A stretch of 64,000 bases of DNA, from contig NW_027554294.1 in the NCBI RefSeq assembly GCF_964340395.1, forward strand, positions 83,501 to 147,500. Reading direction: 5' to 3'. A program made the translations under genes and the position numbers. Of the stretch, positions 34,270 through 47,200 are shown piece after piece. How positions within the stretch are numbered: the first letter of the stretch is position 1; each line of letters opens with the position of its first letter. Source of the stretch: Glandiceps talaboti (lineage: Eukaryota > Hemichordata > Enteropneusta > Spengelidae). The notes under the pieces are model-generated. The model searched no databases, had not been told where the DNA came from, and saw nothing but the letters and a program-made list of their open reading frames with translations.

Positions 34270-36250
34270 CAAACTTCTATACATAGAGAGTGTACTCAAA
34301 TGTCTAACCAAATATAATCATTTGCAAGCATTCTTGTAAGGAAGGTGACCTTTTGACCTTGACCTTGAACTTCTGGGTCAGTTGCCAGTATCGATCTATT
34401 CTTGTATATTGCATGCAGTCTGTCACATTTATGTATGGCCAATTTCTTTCAAAGTGATGTTTAGTGGTAATGCAGAACAAGAAAATAAATAAACAACTAA
34501 ATAATGAACAAAATAAGAGAAACATAATTCATAGATTACTTTTGGTGTTGAAATAACTTTTATGTGAATGGTGGCCATGCTTGTAATGAACAATGAATCT
34601 TATTTGTAGAAATAAAATCATGATTTACTGTATAAACTGGAAAATTACAGTAGATAGTCAAGTGTGTATACTCCAATACAGTGAGGTGTATCCCTACCTT
34701 TTAGGTATTGGCCTTTGACTTTGACATTGACCTTCAGGATCGTTGTCAAAATCAAGCTATCTTTTGCATATTGCAGTGACACTTAGTGGTATTTAAGTGT
34801 GCTCTTAAAAGCCTTTGTATCAGAATTTTCACCTTGACCTGTGTGCTCAAAGTCAAATATCAAAACAAAGTTCAGAACAGGTTTGTACACAAATAACATG
34901 CATGGGCCACTTTCATGCAAACCTGGAACAAATGTCAGGTATAGAAGTCAACATATGCACATTACTTTGCTTTGCTTTGTTACCTTCACAATAATGACCA
35001 ATTGAGTGGCCAACAGTCAGAGGAATACATGTTTCACCCACTTACACAGGAAGCTTAGATAATAGATAGAAACCTCATTTGGATGTCTATCCTCGTATTA
35101 TTCATGATGAGCTCTCTTGAAGTATGCATGTGTATGTCTGAATGCATGGACCAGTTTTGACCAAACCTGCCACAACTGTCAGATACTGTAGTACAAATAT
35201 GTATACCACTCTATAAATGGTTCATCTAAATATATAAAAGACATATTTTTCAAAAATATCCCAGAGGAATAAGGAGAAACATTTGGAATGTGAAGGCTTG
35301 TTATTTACCTAACTAAAGAACTAATCAATAAACTAACTTGCTAACAAACTAACAAACTAATTAACTAACTACATGATGCAAGTTTTCACACTTCCAACAA
35401 ATTTCTTACTTATTGCTATTCTGAATGTTTAAAGACAAATGTTACTGCCATTAATTAGGTCCTTATTGTGTATATAACTAGACTACAGTATCTGACAGTT
35501 GTGCATGATTTGGTTTATGCCGGTCCATTCATTCAGAGGTATACATGAACACTATGGATAATTTCAATTTCATCTAAGCATACATTTCAAGCTGAAGTTT
35601 TTAAGGTTTCAATAAAAAGCTCATCATGCATGGATGATAAGATTGTAGACACTCAAATGATGTCACTATCTATTAAGCTTAAAGAGTCAGTAGAGAAAAA
35701 TACATTTTAATGACAAACATGTCCACCATTCCACCATTTTTGCCAAGGTCACAAAACAAAGTAATATGTATATGTACCTGACATTTGTCCTAAGTTTGGT
35801 TGGAATCAGCTATTCATGCCAGACATGTATATATATACTTGTCAGACTAACTACACAGTCGGTCAGTCAGTCAGTCAGTCAGTCAGCCACCTTGATTAAA
35901 TTCTTCTGTTAGCCAGTAATTAGTGTGCTTGTTATAGTTGTGGAACCCCCCCCCCCCTCCCATTTTACTCAATGACAGCCGTCTTTTTAGTGAACAATTG
36001 TGATTTACTATTTAACTCAAAAGCATTAATACACGAAGACTATATTAATCTATTATCTATTTGAGGGGAGTATGTTGTCAATGGAGATGTTGTAGTTAAA
36101 AATCAATATTTACTTATAACTCAAAAATTGAAATACATACAGACTCCATTCGAGTGTCTGCCCCATATTATCAGCAAGCTGTCTTTTCAGATTTTGACCT
36201 TGACATTGTACTTCAGGGTCAGTTATCTAAATCAAGTCATTTCTTGTAAT
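34270..36250 (+). repeat. Loose array of a dispersed repeat with CTTGACCTT blocks
   Basis: Similar blocks (TTTTGACCTTGACCTTGAACTTCTGGGTCAGTT-type, in pieces) recur near 34350, 34720 and 36195, with a relative near 58120. Also (CAGT)n at 35852-35888 and a C tract at 35946-35958. No gene recognised. Confidence 0.5.
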
Positions 36251-36274
36251 GAGTTTTAGAAGTATGATATGAGT

Positions 36275-36955
36275 GAGTTTACAGAGATCAAAAAAGGAGT
36301 GTGACAAGGATGTTTGTTTTCCCCGGACCTCTTCAACCTTTATAGTGAAATGATTTGTGAGAATTAAACGAAAACAGTGGTTTTGTAATTGGTGGACATA
36401 ATGTTAACAACTTACGGTATGCAGATGACACAGTATTGGTTTCTGAATCTCAAGAGAAACTACAAGAACTGTTAGACAAAGTTGAAGAGGGGAGCAAGAA
36501 AAAAGGATTGTCAATCAATTGCATGGTGGGAAGCAAAAGTGAAAGCCCAAAGTTTGAATTGAAGGTTGGTGGAGCATAAATTACAGGCAACAGAAATGTG
36601 GTTTTACAGAAGAATGATGAAAATATCATGGCTGATCACATAACAAATGAGGAGGTTTTAAGAAGAGCTGGCACACAGAAGAAACTGATGAAAACCATTA
36701 GAGAAAAGGACAGCTCAAGTTCTTAGGACACATTATGAGGAAAGAAGGATTAGAAGAATTAATGCTAACTGGTCATGTAAATGGGAATTGAAGTAGAGGA
36801 AGACAACGCATGACATACCTCAAAAGCTAAAAGTAAATGGATGGAAGAACGAATTCCTAAAACAGAAGTAGCAGAGTTAAAAATTCTCAGAACAGCAAAG
36901 GACAGAAATCTGTGTAGATCCATGGTCACTAACATTCTTAAAGGATATGACAGAT
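36275..36955 (+). mobile_element. Non-LTR retrotransposon RT 3' part, decayed
   Basis: In shifted frames it reads QGCLFSPDLFNLYSEMI (motif B region), LRYADDTVLVSESQEKLQEL (motif C, about 36412), DKVEEGSKKKGLSINC and, downstream, EEVLRRAGTQKKLMKTIR. Frames are broken by stops and small indels. It ends in AAAGGATATGACAGATAG before a GA microsatellite. The 5' half is absent. Confidence 0.8.
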
Positions 36956-36986
36956 AGAGAGAGAGAGAGAGAGAGGGGGGGGGGGA
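36956..36986. repeat. (GA)n then G tract
   Basis: GAGAGA repeat at about 36956-36975 followed by a run of G; it marks the 3' end of the LINE relic. Confidence 0.8.
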
Positions 36987-37114
36987 ATATCACTTCGTTA
37001 TTTTATGATGTCCGCTTTAGTATTCACATTCCACATGATTTAGATATATAGAAAGTTTGAGTTAAAGTCCACTTTAACTAAAAATTGATAAACTTAATAA
37101 TTATTTATTAAGCA

Positions 37115-38160
37115 GGTATTTAAGTAGTGGATAGGTAGGTAGACCGACAGGTAGGTAGGTGTAAGATAAATATGTAGGTAGGTTGGTATTTAAATTATAG
37201 GTAGGTGGGTGGGTTAGTAGGTAGGTAGGTAGGTAGGTAGGTAGGTAGGTAAGCTGGTATTTAAATTGTAGGTAGGTAGGTAGGTAGGTAGGTAAGCTGG
37301 TATTTAAATTGTAGGTAGGTGGGTGGGTTAGTAGGTAGGTAGGTAGGTAAGCTGGTATTTAAATTGTAGGTAGGTAGGTAGGTAGGTAGGAAAGTAGGTA
37401 GGTAGGTAGGTAGGTAGGAAAGTTGGTAGGTAGGTAGGTAGGTAGGTAGGTAGGTAGGTAGGCTGGTATTTAAATTGTAGGTAGGTAGGTAGGAAAGTAG
37501 GTAGGTAGGTAGGTAGGTAGGTAAGCTGGTATTTAAATTGTAGGTAGGTAGGTAGGTAGGTAGGCAGGTAGGTAGGCAGGTATTTAAATTGTAGGTAGGT
37601 AGGTAGGTAGGTAGGCTGGTATTTAAATATTAGGTAGGTAGGTAGGCTGGTATTTAAATATTAGGTAGGTAGGTAGGTAGGTAGGCTGGTATTTAAATAT
37701 TAGGTAGGTAGGTAGGTAAGTAGGCTGGTATTTAAATATTAGGTAGGGAGGTAGGTAGGCTGGTATTTAAATATTAGGTAGGTAGGTAGGTAGGTAGGTA
37801 GTCTGGTAGGGAGGTAGGTAGGCTGGTATTTAAATATTAGGTAGGTAGGTAGGTAGGTAGGTTGGTATTTAAATATTAGGTAGGTAGGTAGGTAGGCTGG
37901 TATTTAAATATTAGGTAGGTAGGTGGGTAGGTAGGTAGGTAGGCTGGTATTTAAATATTAGGTAGGTAGGTGGGTAGGTAGGGAATTAGGTAGGCTGGTA
38001 TTTAAATATTAGGTAGGTAGGTAGGTAGGTAGGTAGGCTGGTAATTAAATAATTGGTGGGTAGGCCGTTAGATAGATATAAGATAGGTAGGCAGGCGGGT
38101 AGTAGGTAGTTAGGCATTGAGGGAAGTGGGTAGGTAGGTATAGTTAGTTAGGCTGGCAGG
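37115..38160. repeat. (TAGG)n minisatellite with regular AT spacers
   Basis: Runs of TAGG are interrupted about 15 times by CTGGTATTTAAATTGTAG or CTGGTATTTAAATATTAG. The spacer holds the self-complementary core ATTTAAAT. Spacer type changes from TTGTAG on the left to TATTAG on the right, as if two sub-arrays expanded in turn. Confidence 0.9.
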
Positions 38161-38162
38161 TA

Positions 38163-40265
38163 GGTTTTCTCCCTTCAATGGTTTGTCTTGACATACCTTT
38201 TTGTTCTTATTTGGCATGTTTGCTGGGCTTTTCAATGACTCAAAAAATCTCGCGGTTTGGAGTGTTCCGCAGACAAGATTAAATTCCAGCCATGTGCTGT
38301 ATTGCATTCACCCTCATGGTGTTGTTAGGCTTCACTCATGTGGGCTAATCTGTCTACTCCCATAAATACAAGCTTGGTCACTTCCAGGGCTCAAATTATC
38401 CAGGTACAAGGTACAAAATATGCATGATGCGAGTGAAAGTTGCGAGTAGCAAGTGGCGAAATACACCACTGGCGAGTGGTGAAAAGTTACGCTTGAGAAT
38501 GGTGACAATGTATCACTTGCGAGTAGTGAAAAGTGACGCTTGTGAGTGGTGACAATGTATCACTTGCTAGTATAAAACCGTGTCTAGCATTCTGTGGCTC
38601 TCACAGCTCTCATATCAACCCCAACAGGGACTTGGCCAGGAGATCGGTCCCGCTGGTTAAATAGTGCTGCTTTCCCGTAACTTTATCGATATAGCTAGTG
38701 ACTACAGTGACTTCGAGCTTTGTCTTACTGTGGAATGATGCTACCTTGCACTGAAGGACTGCCCAAGCTTTCTGCTGTGAAATGGTGAGGTTCTCCATGG
38801 TACATTCATGTTGGAAAGAATGAGAGAAATGATCTTCCTCACCCTACAGTCAAACTTTTATACCATTTCTTTGTTATCACCCGGAATAATAGCGTAGTTG
38901 TTTTATAAATTGGCATAATAACATTAAAAAAATGTCGCAGAGTTGACTATTGTCTGCCGGTAGCTTTTTAGAGGTTGGAGGCGTGAATGGCAATTCTTAT
39001 ATTGTTTCACTAACTTTCATGGAACCGAAACGGTAATTATTCCATAGACAGAAGACCCTTTTACTCTCTATGGTTATTCAGACAAGAAGCTTGGATTTAA
39101 AAAAAAAAAAATTAAAAAAATGAATAATTATATCGACGCTGACAACACAGAACTTCGACTGAAATTCAACTGCGGTCGTACGTGATCAAATAGGTCATTT
39201 GAGTTCATTTGCGTTCCGACAAGTTTTACCCATGAGTTCGTGTAAGCATGGAAGTATAACCCCACAAGGTTTTTAAACAAATATTCGTGGTCTTGTAACA
39301 AACGGAGAGTTTATAGCAAACAATGGAATGATGACAACAGACTAACCGGCGATGTTGTTGAACGAAAAAACTTTATGATTTGAAGTAACTTTATCGTAAG
39401 ACCGCCAAACACTGGCCGTAGTTTATTAGTCAAAGCAGTGTATACAATGAATAAAACTTGGGAGATACGAGGGCCTTGGTGCGAATTGTCAATCGACTAC
39501 TTGATCACGGTAAAACTTGAGTGGAGTTTGTGGAGTTGGGAAGACAACAATTTTGGACATCAAGAAATTAAAAGACAATTAAGTTACATGTACGTGAATT
39601 CGCAACTAAGATGGCCATTAACACGACATGGCTAGAACTAGCTCTGGGTGTATGCTGGGTTTTTCGACATGTCTCCAGAGCTACGGTAGAACCATGGATG
39701 TATTAGTGAGATATATCCATGGATGTACAAAGCCCAACGGGTCTTGCTCCGGATGTTTATGTAGCGTTGATCGACTCGAGTAGCGTTGAGCTATCGAGTA
39801 GCATCGTAAATTCATTCAGTGTTCTTGGTCGAACGCGACTACTAATACTTTCCTCATCCATAGGAATTTCATTTTTTATTCATCTAAAAAGCATGTCCCC
39901 CAAGACGTTTGGATAATGGACAGTTTACACACAGTGGCTTCGGGAAGTACAACGGTAAGTACAACGTTACTATTGGTACTATCGTACTTACCAAAGCCAC
40001 CATGCTGCTACCTAGCTAGCGAGGCCAATCACGAGGCTCCAATCACTGGTAACACTGTCGATGTCATGCCATCACGATCATCAAACATCAAACCTTTAAC
40101 CATTAGCCACTCGCAAGTCATACATTGTCACCACTCGCAAGCGTCACTTTTCACTACTCGCAAGTGATACATTTCACCACTCGCAAGCATCACTTTTCAC
40201 CACTCGCAAGTAGCACATTTCGCCACTTGCTACTCGCAAGGTACGCCAGTGCAGGTAGATTTCAA
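38163..40265. mobile_element. Element with ~145-bp inverted repeats made of CACTCGCAAG iterons
   Basis: Bases 38437-38575 and 40100-40240 are inverted repeats. Each carries several copies of CACTCGCAAG or its complement (CTTGCGAGTG) about 20 bp apart, interleaved with GTCACTTTTCAC. The outer sequence 38163-38436 and the end 40245-40265 are shared with the short derivative at 32232-32575. Frames inside (38610-38798 minus; 39438-39635 and 39719-39916 plus) have no recognised domain. Superfamily unknown. Confidence 0.7.
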
Positions 40266-40421
40266 AATTGAGGTGCACACTGTACATATCAATTGTCACT
40301 GGAAAAACTGTACAAATCTCCTCAGAATAACAAAAAGCACACAGAGTGGTTGTTTTTGATGATTAAGTTTGAATTTTGAAGTAAGAGAAGGATTTAATCA
40401 ACATTAATTGATATATTTACT

Positions 40422-41927
40422 CATAGACCCTCCACCAACACTGCAACAGGATACACATCAAAGGATCTCTAAATGTTTATTGTATGATGTTTGTTTGCAT
40501 ACATTAAGCTACATAAGCATTTCCTGTCCATTTCTGAGTTGTTTACAGTCACTGTGACTCAATGATAGTTGCTAGCTATCCGACATGTTTTTCACTAAAT
40601 TTTCTGACCATTTCGAAGTTTATAACTGGTTGAAGACCCAACAAGATATATAGTATTTTAGGTAATCATACATAGTCTTGTCGTGTATTTTGTTGTTCTC
40701 TGGTGTGAAAAGAAGAATAGATCACGTAAGCTGTCCATTGTTTGCGATTGTTGCAGTATGCTTTGAGTACAGTGTTTCGTTCATTAGGGTTGTTACTGGA
40801 TTTCTCTGTCAGAAATGATTCTTGAAGTTTTGAGTCTATTTATTGATGCTTTTTATCACATGTTAATATTTTAGGCTGCCTTCATTGATCAGGATTAGGC
40901 GTGTTATCGTAACTACATCAAAATAAAATGTAAACATCCAATGCGTGGTTGCCATTTTACCTCTGTTGTCGTGGTTGATATATTCACGATACATTTCGTC
41001 AAAAACATGTCTCCGAAACGATTTCAAAACGAGTACTAGACTTCAAATTTCTGGTTGCTAGCCAATTGAATTTGAAACTTTACATCATTCTCAGATGAAC
41101 CATGACCGAACTAACTGAGAAAATGAGAAGTACTCCAACTTTGACTTGAGAGATTGTATTTACGCAGATTACCTTTCAAGTTGTGGCTCAATTTTAATAT
41201 TTGAATGAATTGTAACCCATTATGTCTTCTTTGATTTGAAAAGTGCAAATCTGTTATGTTCTTGAGCGTAGTACATGTGCCGGTGTTATGCAGGGCTATT
41301 AAAATGGCATAAAAATACATGGCATTGTAGAAATGTACAAAATTTATAGATATACCAGTTCGATCGACGATGTGTTTCACAAAATTGTACATCATTCTTC
41401 AAATTCTAGAGGCATGCATAGATTTCAAAATGTCTCGCGCAATAGTCGCGGAAAAAATGGCAGAATTATAGATTTGTATCTAAACTTCCAGCCTTTCTCA
41501 TGCTTGTTGCATGTGTCGGCCACTGTTGGCATGTCTTCGTATAAGGAAATTACATATTTTCATCATAATTGTACGTTATCATTTACATGATTTTGTATGG
41601 TTTCATGCCCACTCTTGTTCAATTATCAAGTCCTTCCTTGTGTATACAGAGCTGACAAAAATCAAAATTGTCGTCAAAGACATGGGAAGATGCCATACCA
41701 TGATGTGTTGTGGTCATCAACATAAATAAGCATAACCGCGTATAATCTCTTCTCATCTTTTTCGAGATTTTACATGTGATTTATGTAGCATCATGAGGTT
41801 TTTACACTCTTGAAGGAAGTCTTCATTACTGCTATAGTAACAGGATTAATTAAACTTAATGTATGCAAACAGAGTTCGTTTCAGTGGAAATGATGTAGTT
41901 GCATACCCCGTTGGTGGAGGGTCTATG
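40422..41927. mobile_element. 1.5-kb DNA element with 18-bp TIRs and 7-bp target duplication
   Basis: Left end CATAGACCCTCCACCAAC (40422-40439) and right end GTTGGTGGAGGGTCTATG (41910-41927) are perfect inverted repeats. ATTTACT flanks both (40415-40421, 41928-41934). A subterminal TTTGCATACATTAAG also occurs in both ends in inverted orientation. No transposase frame recognised. A 7-bp duplication is near hAT or P-type lengths, but the superfamily is open. Confidence 0.82.
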
Positions 41928-42233
41928 ATTTACTTATTGGAAATGCAGAAGTAAATGAATGCATGGAACCTTGTTATCTTTGAAGTTTGAGACTTGAGAC
42001 TGCTTGTCAAATATGAGGCATTCAAATTGGCAATTTTTGATAGGATCATAAGTATGGCATGTGCAAATGTCGTGTTGCCACATTTCACCCTTTGATAGTT
42101 GTGGAAATATGCACTATGTTCACAACAACATTGTTGTCAGTGTTAATGACACATATTTCAGCAGTTAGTACCTCAATTCAGCTTAATTCATCGTGTACTC
42201 TTCATTGACAAAGTGTCTTATGGCATTGCTTTT

Positions 42234-43566
42234 TAGCACAATTGAACTGATAAGGTTCAGTAGTGCTATAGGCATTGCTGTGTGTGTGTGTGTGTGTGTG
42301 TAAACAACTTAAAGTCAAAAACTGCTGGACCAATTACTTTGATATTTGGTGGCCATGTTACTTTGGGTGTCTCATTAAGAAATTGTTCAAATGAAAATGA
42401 TTGCATCAGAAATGTGCGTTTTAGGTCAAAAAATGTCATTTTTGGTCAAAAAACTTAAGCTCTAAAACCACTGAGCAGATTTGCCTGAAATTTGGTGGGA
42501 ACAGTCTTAGGGTAGAGTAAATTAATATTTGTTCATGACATGATGATGCCATCAGTAATATGCAAATAAGGGCTAAAAATGTGTCTTTTTGGTCAAAAAT
42601 CTTTAATTCCAAAACTAGGGAGCAGATTTGGCTGAAATTTAACGAGGATGTATGTGGGGGTGCACAGATGAAGCAATATTAAACATATAAGGATCTCATC
42701 AGTAATATGCAAATTAGGTGTAAAATGTGAATTTTGGTCAAAAATTAAATCTCAAAAATATTATTCTATTGTTAGTGCAGTATAAATGATATGAACTTAC
42801 TCCCAATGACGTTGAATTTAAAACCTTTTAATTCTGCATTTTGGTCCTGCTGAAAGATCCATCATCAAGAATAGATAAAAGAAGTTGAGTACTGCTGGCC
42901 AGGCTGAACAAAAGATTGAATCCTAGCATTACTTATTGCAATAATTTAATATATAATAGGACAAATTTAACTGAAAAATATTGTGTGTACATTGTGTGCA
43001 GGTAAATTCCAAAGTCAAGGTGCACACATGTTAAAAATATTTCTATTTCGACCCCTTGACTGTCTAAGCTTTGTAAATGCAATCTCATCAAGTGAAGGGC
43101 TCAAATTTACTACCAGACCAGAAAAGATAGGGTGCCAATCATGTGTAACAATTCTTTTTACAGTTCATACAGTATGTTTTTTTAATGAAATAACACAAGC
43201 AAAATATAGGTACTGGTAGCACACACACAAATAGGCAGTTGGCAATTTTAGTCCAAACTTGTATCTCGAAAACTGCTAGGTGAATTTAGCTGAAATGGAA
43301 TGTTTCTGGAGGAGTTATTCTACAGATATTGTCCAACATATTTTGACACAGTCAACAGTCAACCAAAACAGAGATGGGCAGGCAAGTGAATAAACATTCA
43401 AAAATTGAATGCAAATATGCCTGGCAATAAGACCATACCCATAGTAGCACCTTATTAATGTTGTGTAATGCATTGATAACAACAAGGATTAATTGACAAA
43501 TGAATAAACATTCAGAAATATATACAAATAAGCCTAGCAACAACACCATGTCCATAGCAAATACAT
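42234..43566 (+). repeat. Dispersed repeat R1, long copy
   Basis: It starts with the best hairpin of the family (AGCACAATTGAAC ... GTTCAGTAGTGCT, 42234-42268) and a (TG)n tract. It has the full body, with three GTCAAAAA/ATATGCAAAT blocks, and the tail with AATAAACATTCA and GCCTAGCAACAACACCATG. A 43010-43040 segment resembles the end of the 38-40 kb element (GTGCAGGTA..TTC..AAGGTGCACAC). Confidence 0.7.
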
Positions 43567-43692
43567 AACAAGCACACACAACATATCTAAGTCTGTTTGT
43601 TTTAGGTTCACAAATGTTGTTGCGTGATCAGAGTAGTGATAATTCCTTAAAACCCAATTATAGCAGGGACTATGTCATTCTCAATGACTTGT
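43567..43692 (+). mobile_element. Helentron-like 3' tail, solo fragment
   Basis: Nearly identical to 62157-62281, including CAAGCACACACAACATATC, GCAGGGACT, the GTCATT/AATGAC hairpin and final TTGT followed by T. Its 5' part is R1 sequence rather than the AGTCCCCGC end. Confidence 0.6.
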
Positions 43693-44289
43693 TTAGGTTT
43701 GATATGGCAGTCTGTCAGAAAAGTATTTGGATGAACCAATATAACATTGCATATAAGTAAGGAAAAGCTCATCACAGTCTGTCCAGGTGAATTTGAAGTG
43801 TCAAGTGATGGTTCTATTGACTAATGACTTGTGATCTTCCATTTTGTCAAAATATAAGACCCACTGGTACTTCCTGCTACAGTCTCCAGACTAAATATTA
43901 CTGAATGCATTATACCTATTCGCAGCTGACCCAGACAGGCTGCATAAATTATGATAAGCACTGTAGGCTGCCCTAATATATTAGATGGGCAGGAGCTCAT
44001 AGACATAATTAATCAATATTTCCCAACTTAATTATTGACGACATGTACAACTGAACAAAACTATAAATTAATTATCTAAAGGAAACTTTTAACATTTTGA
44101 TTAGGTTGCAGTATTGCTCAAGAGTGTTTTGGTTAGATTCAAGCTGTTCCTTAGAATACAAACATATACTGAAATAACTTTTTGAATTTACAGTTTACTG
44201 TAGGAGTCTACTTGCTATGATTAAACACTTTCAGGAGAACTATAGGCATTATATTGGCAAATATTATATTTTTTAATCTATTATAAATC
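43693..44289. other. No feature recognised
   Basis: AT-rich lead-in to the satellite. The last ~15 bases are a degenerate partial monomer. Confidence 0.5.
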
Positions 44290-47200
44290 GTATATAAGTA
44301 TATAGGTAAGGGTGAACACTCCACCTATTGTACCATTAATACATATTATATACAAGTATTTAGATAAGGGTGAATACTCCACCTATTGTACCATTAATAC
44401 ATATAATATACAAGTATATAGGTAAGGGTGAACACTCCACCTATTGTACCATTAATACATATTATATACAAGTATATACATTGTAGGTAAGGGTGAATAC
44501 TCCACCTGTTGTACCATTAATACATATTATATACAAGTATTTAGGTAAGGGTGAACACTCCACCTATTGTACCATTAATACATATTATATACAAGTATAT
44601 AGGTAAGGGTGAACACTCCACCTATTGTACCATTAATACATATTATATACAAGTATATACATTGTAGGTAAGGGTGAATACTCCACCTGTTGTACCATTA
44701 ATACATATTATATACAAGTATTTAGGTAAGGGTGAACACTCCACCAATTGTACCATTAATACATATTATATACAAGTATATAGGTAAGGGTGAACACTCC
44801 ACCAATTGTACCATTAATACATATTATATACAAGTATATAGGTAAGGGTGAACACTCCACCTATTGTACCATCAATACATATTATATACAAGTATTTAGA
44901 TAAGGGTGAATACTACACTTGTTGTACCATTAATACATATTATATACAAGTATTTAGGTAAGGGTGAACACTACACCTATTGTACCATTAATACATATTA
45001 TATACAAGTATTTAGGTAAGGGTGAATACTCCACCTATTGTACCATTAATACATATTATATACAAGTATTTAGATAAGGGTGAATACTACACTTGTTGTA
45101 CCATTAATACATATTATATACAAGTATTTAGGTAAGGGTGAATACTACACCTATTGTACCATTAATACATATTATATACAAGTATTTAGGTAAGGGTGAA
45201 TACTCCACCTATTGTACCATTAATACATATTATATACAAGTATTTAGATAAGGGTGAATACTCCACCTATTGTACCATTAATATATATTATATACAAGTA
45301 TTTAGGTAAGGGTGAATACTACACTTGTTGTACCATTAATACATATTATATACAAGTATTTAGGTAAGGGTGAACACTACACCTATTGTACCATTAATAC
45401 ATATTATATACAAGTATTTAGGTAAGGGTGAACACTACACCTATTGTACCATTAATACATATTATATACAAGTATTTAGGTAAGGGTGAACACTCCACCT
45501 ATTGTACCATTAATACATATTATATACAAGTATATAGGTAAGGGTGAACACTCCACCTATTGTACCATTAATACATATTATATACAAGTATATACATTGT
45601 AGGTAAGGGTGAATACTCCACCTGTTGTACCATTAATACATATTATATACAAGTATTTAGGTAAGGGTGAATACTCCACCTATTGTACCATTAATACATA
45701 TTATATACAAGTATTTAGATAAGGGTAAATACTCCACCTATTGTACCATTAATACATATTATATACAAGTATTTAGGTAAGGGTGAATACTACACTTGTT
45801 GTACCATTAATACATATTATATACAAGTATTTAGGTAAGGGTGAACACTACACCTATTGTACCATTAATACATATTATATACAAGTATTTAGGTAAGGGT
45901 GAACACTACACCTATTGTACCATTAATACATATTATATACAAGTATTTAGGTAAGGGTGAACACTCCACCTATTGTACCATTAATACATATTATATACAA
46001 GTATTTAGGTAAGGGTGAACACTACACCTGTTGTACCATTAATGCATATTATATACAAGTATTTAGGTAAGGGTGAACACTCCACCTATTGTACCATTAA
46101 TACATATTATATACAAGTATTTAGGTAAGGGTGAACGCTACACCTGTTGTACCATTAATACATATTATATACAAGTATATAGGTAAGGGTGAACACTACA
46201 CCTATTGTACCATTAATACATATTATATACAAGTATATAGGTAAGGGTGAACACTCCACCAATTTGTACCATCAATACATATTATATACAAGTATTTAGG
46301 TAAGGGTGAACACTCCACCTATTGTACCATTAATACATATTATATACAAGTATTTAGATAAGGGTGAATACTACACTTGTTGTACCATTAATACATATTA
46401 TATACAAGTATCTAGGTAAGGGTGAACACTACACCTATTGTACCATTAATACATATTATATACAAGTATTTAGGTAAGGGTGAATACTCCACCTATTGTA
46501 CCATTAATACATATTATATACAAGTATTTAGATAAGGGTGAATACTACACTTGTTGTACCATTAATACATATTATATACAAGTATTTAGGTAAGGGTGAA
46601 TACTACACCTATTGTACCATTAATACATATTATATACAAGTATTTAGGTAAGGGTGAATACTCCACCTATTGTACCATTAATACATATTATATACAAGTA
46701 TTTAGATAAGGGTGAATACTCCACCTATTGTACCATTAATACATATTATATACAAGTATTTAGGTAAGGGTGAAAACTACACTTGTTGTACCATTAATAC
46801 ATATTATATACAAGTATTTAGGTAAGGGTGAACACTACACCTATTGTACCATTAATACATATTATATACAAGTATTTAGGTAAGGGTGAACACTACACCT
46901 ATTGTACCATTAATACATATTATATACAAGTATTTAGGTAAGGGTGAACACTCCACCTATTGTACCATTAATACATATTATATACAAGTATTTAGGTAAG
47001 GGTGAACACTACACCTGTTGTACCATTAATGCATATTATATACAAGTATTTAGGTAAGGGTGAACACTCCACCTATTGTACCATTAATACATATTATATA
47101 CAAGTATTTAGGTAAGGGTGAACGCTACACCTGTTGTACCATTAATACATATTATATACAAGTATATAGGTAAGGGTGAACACTACACCTATTGTACCAT

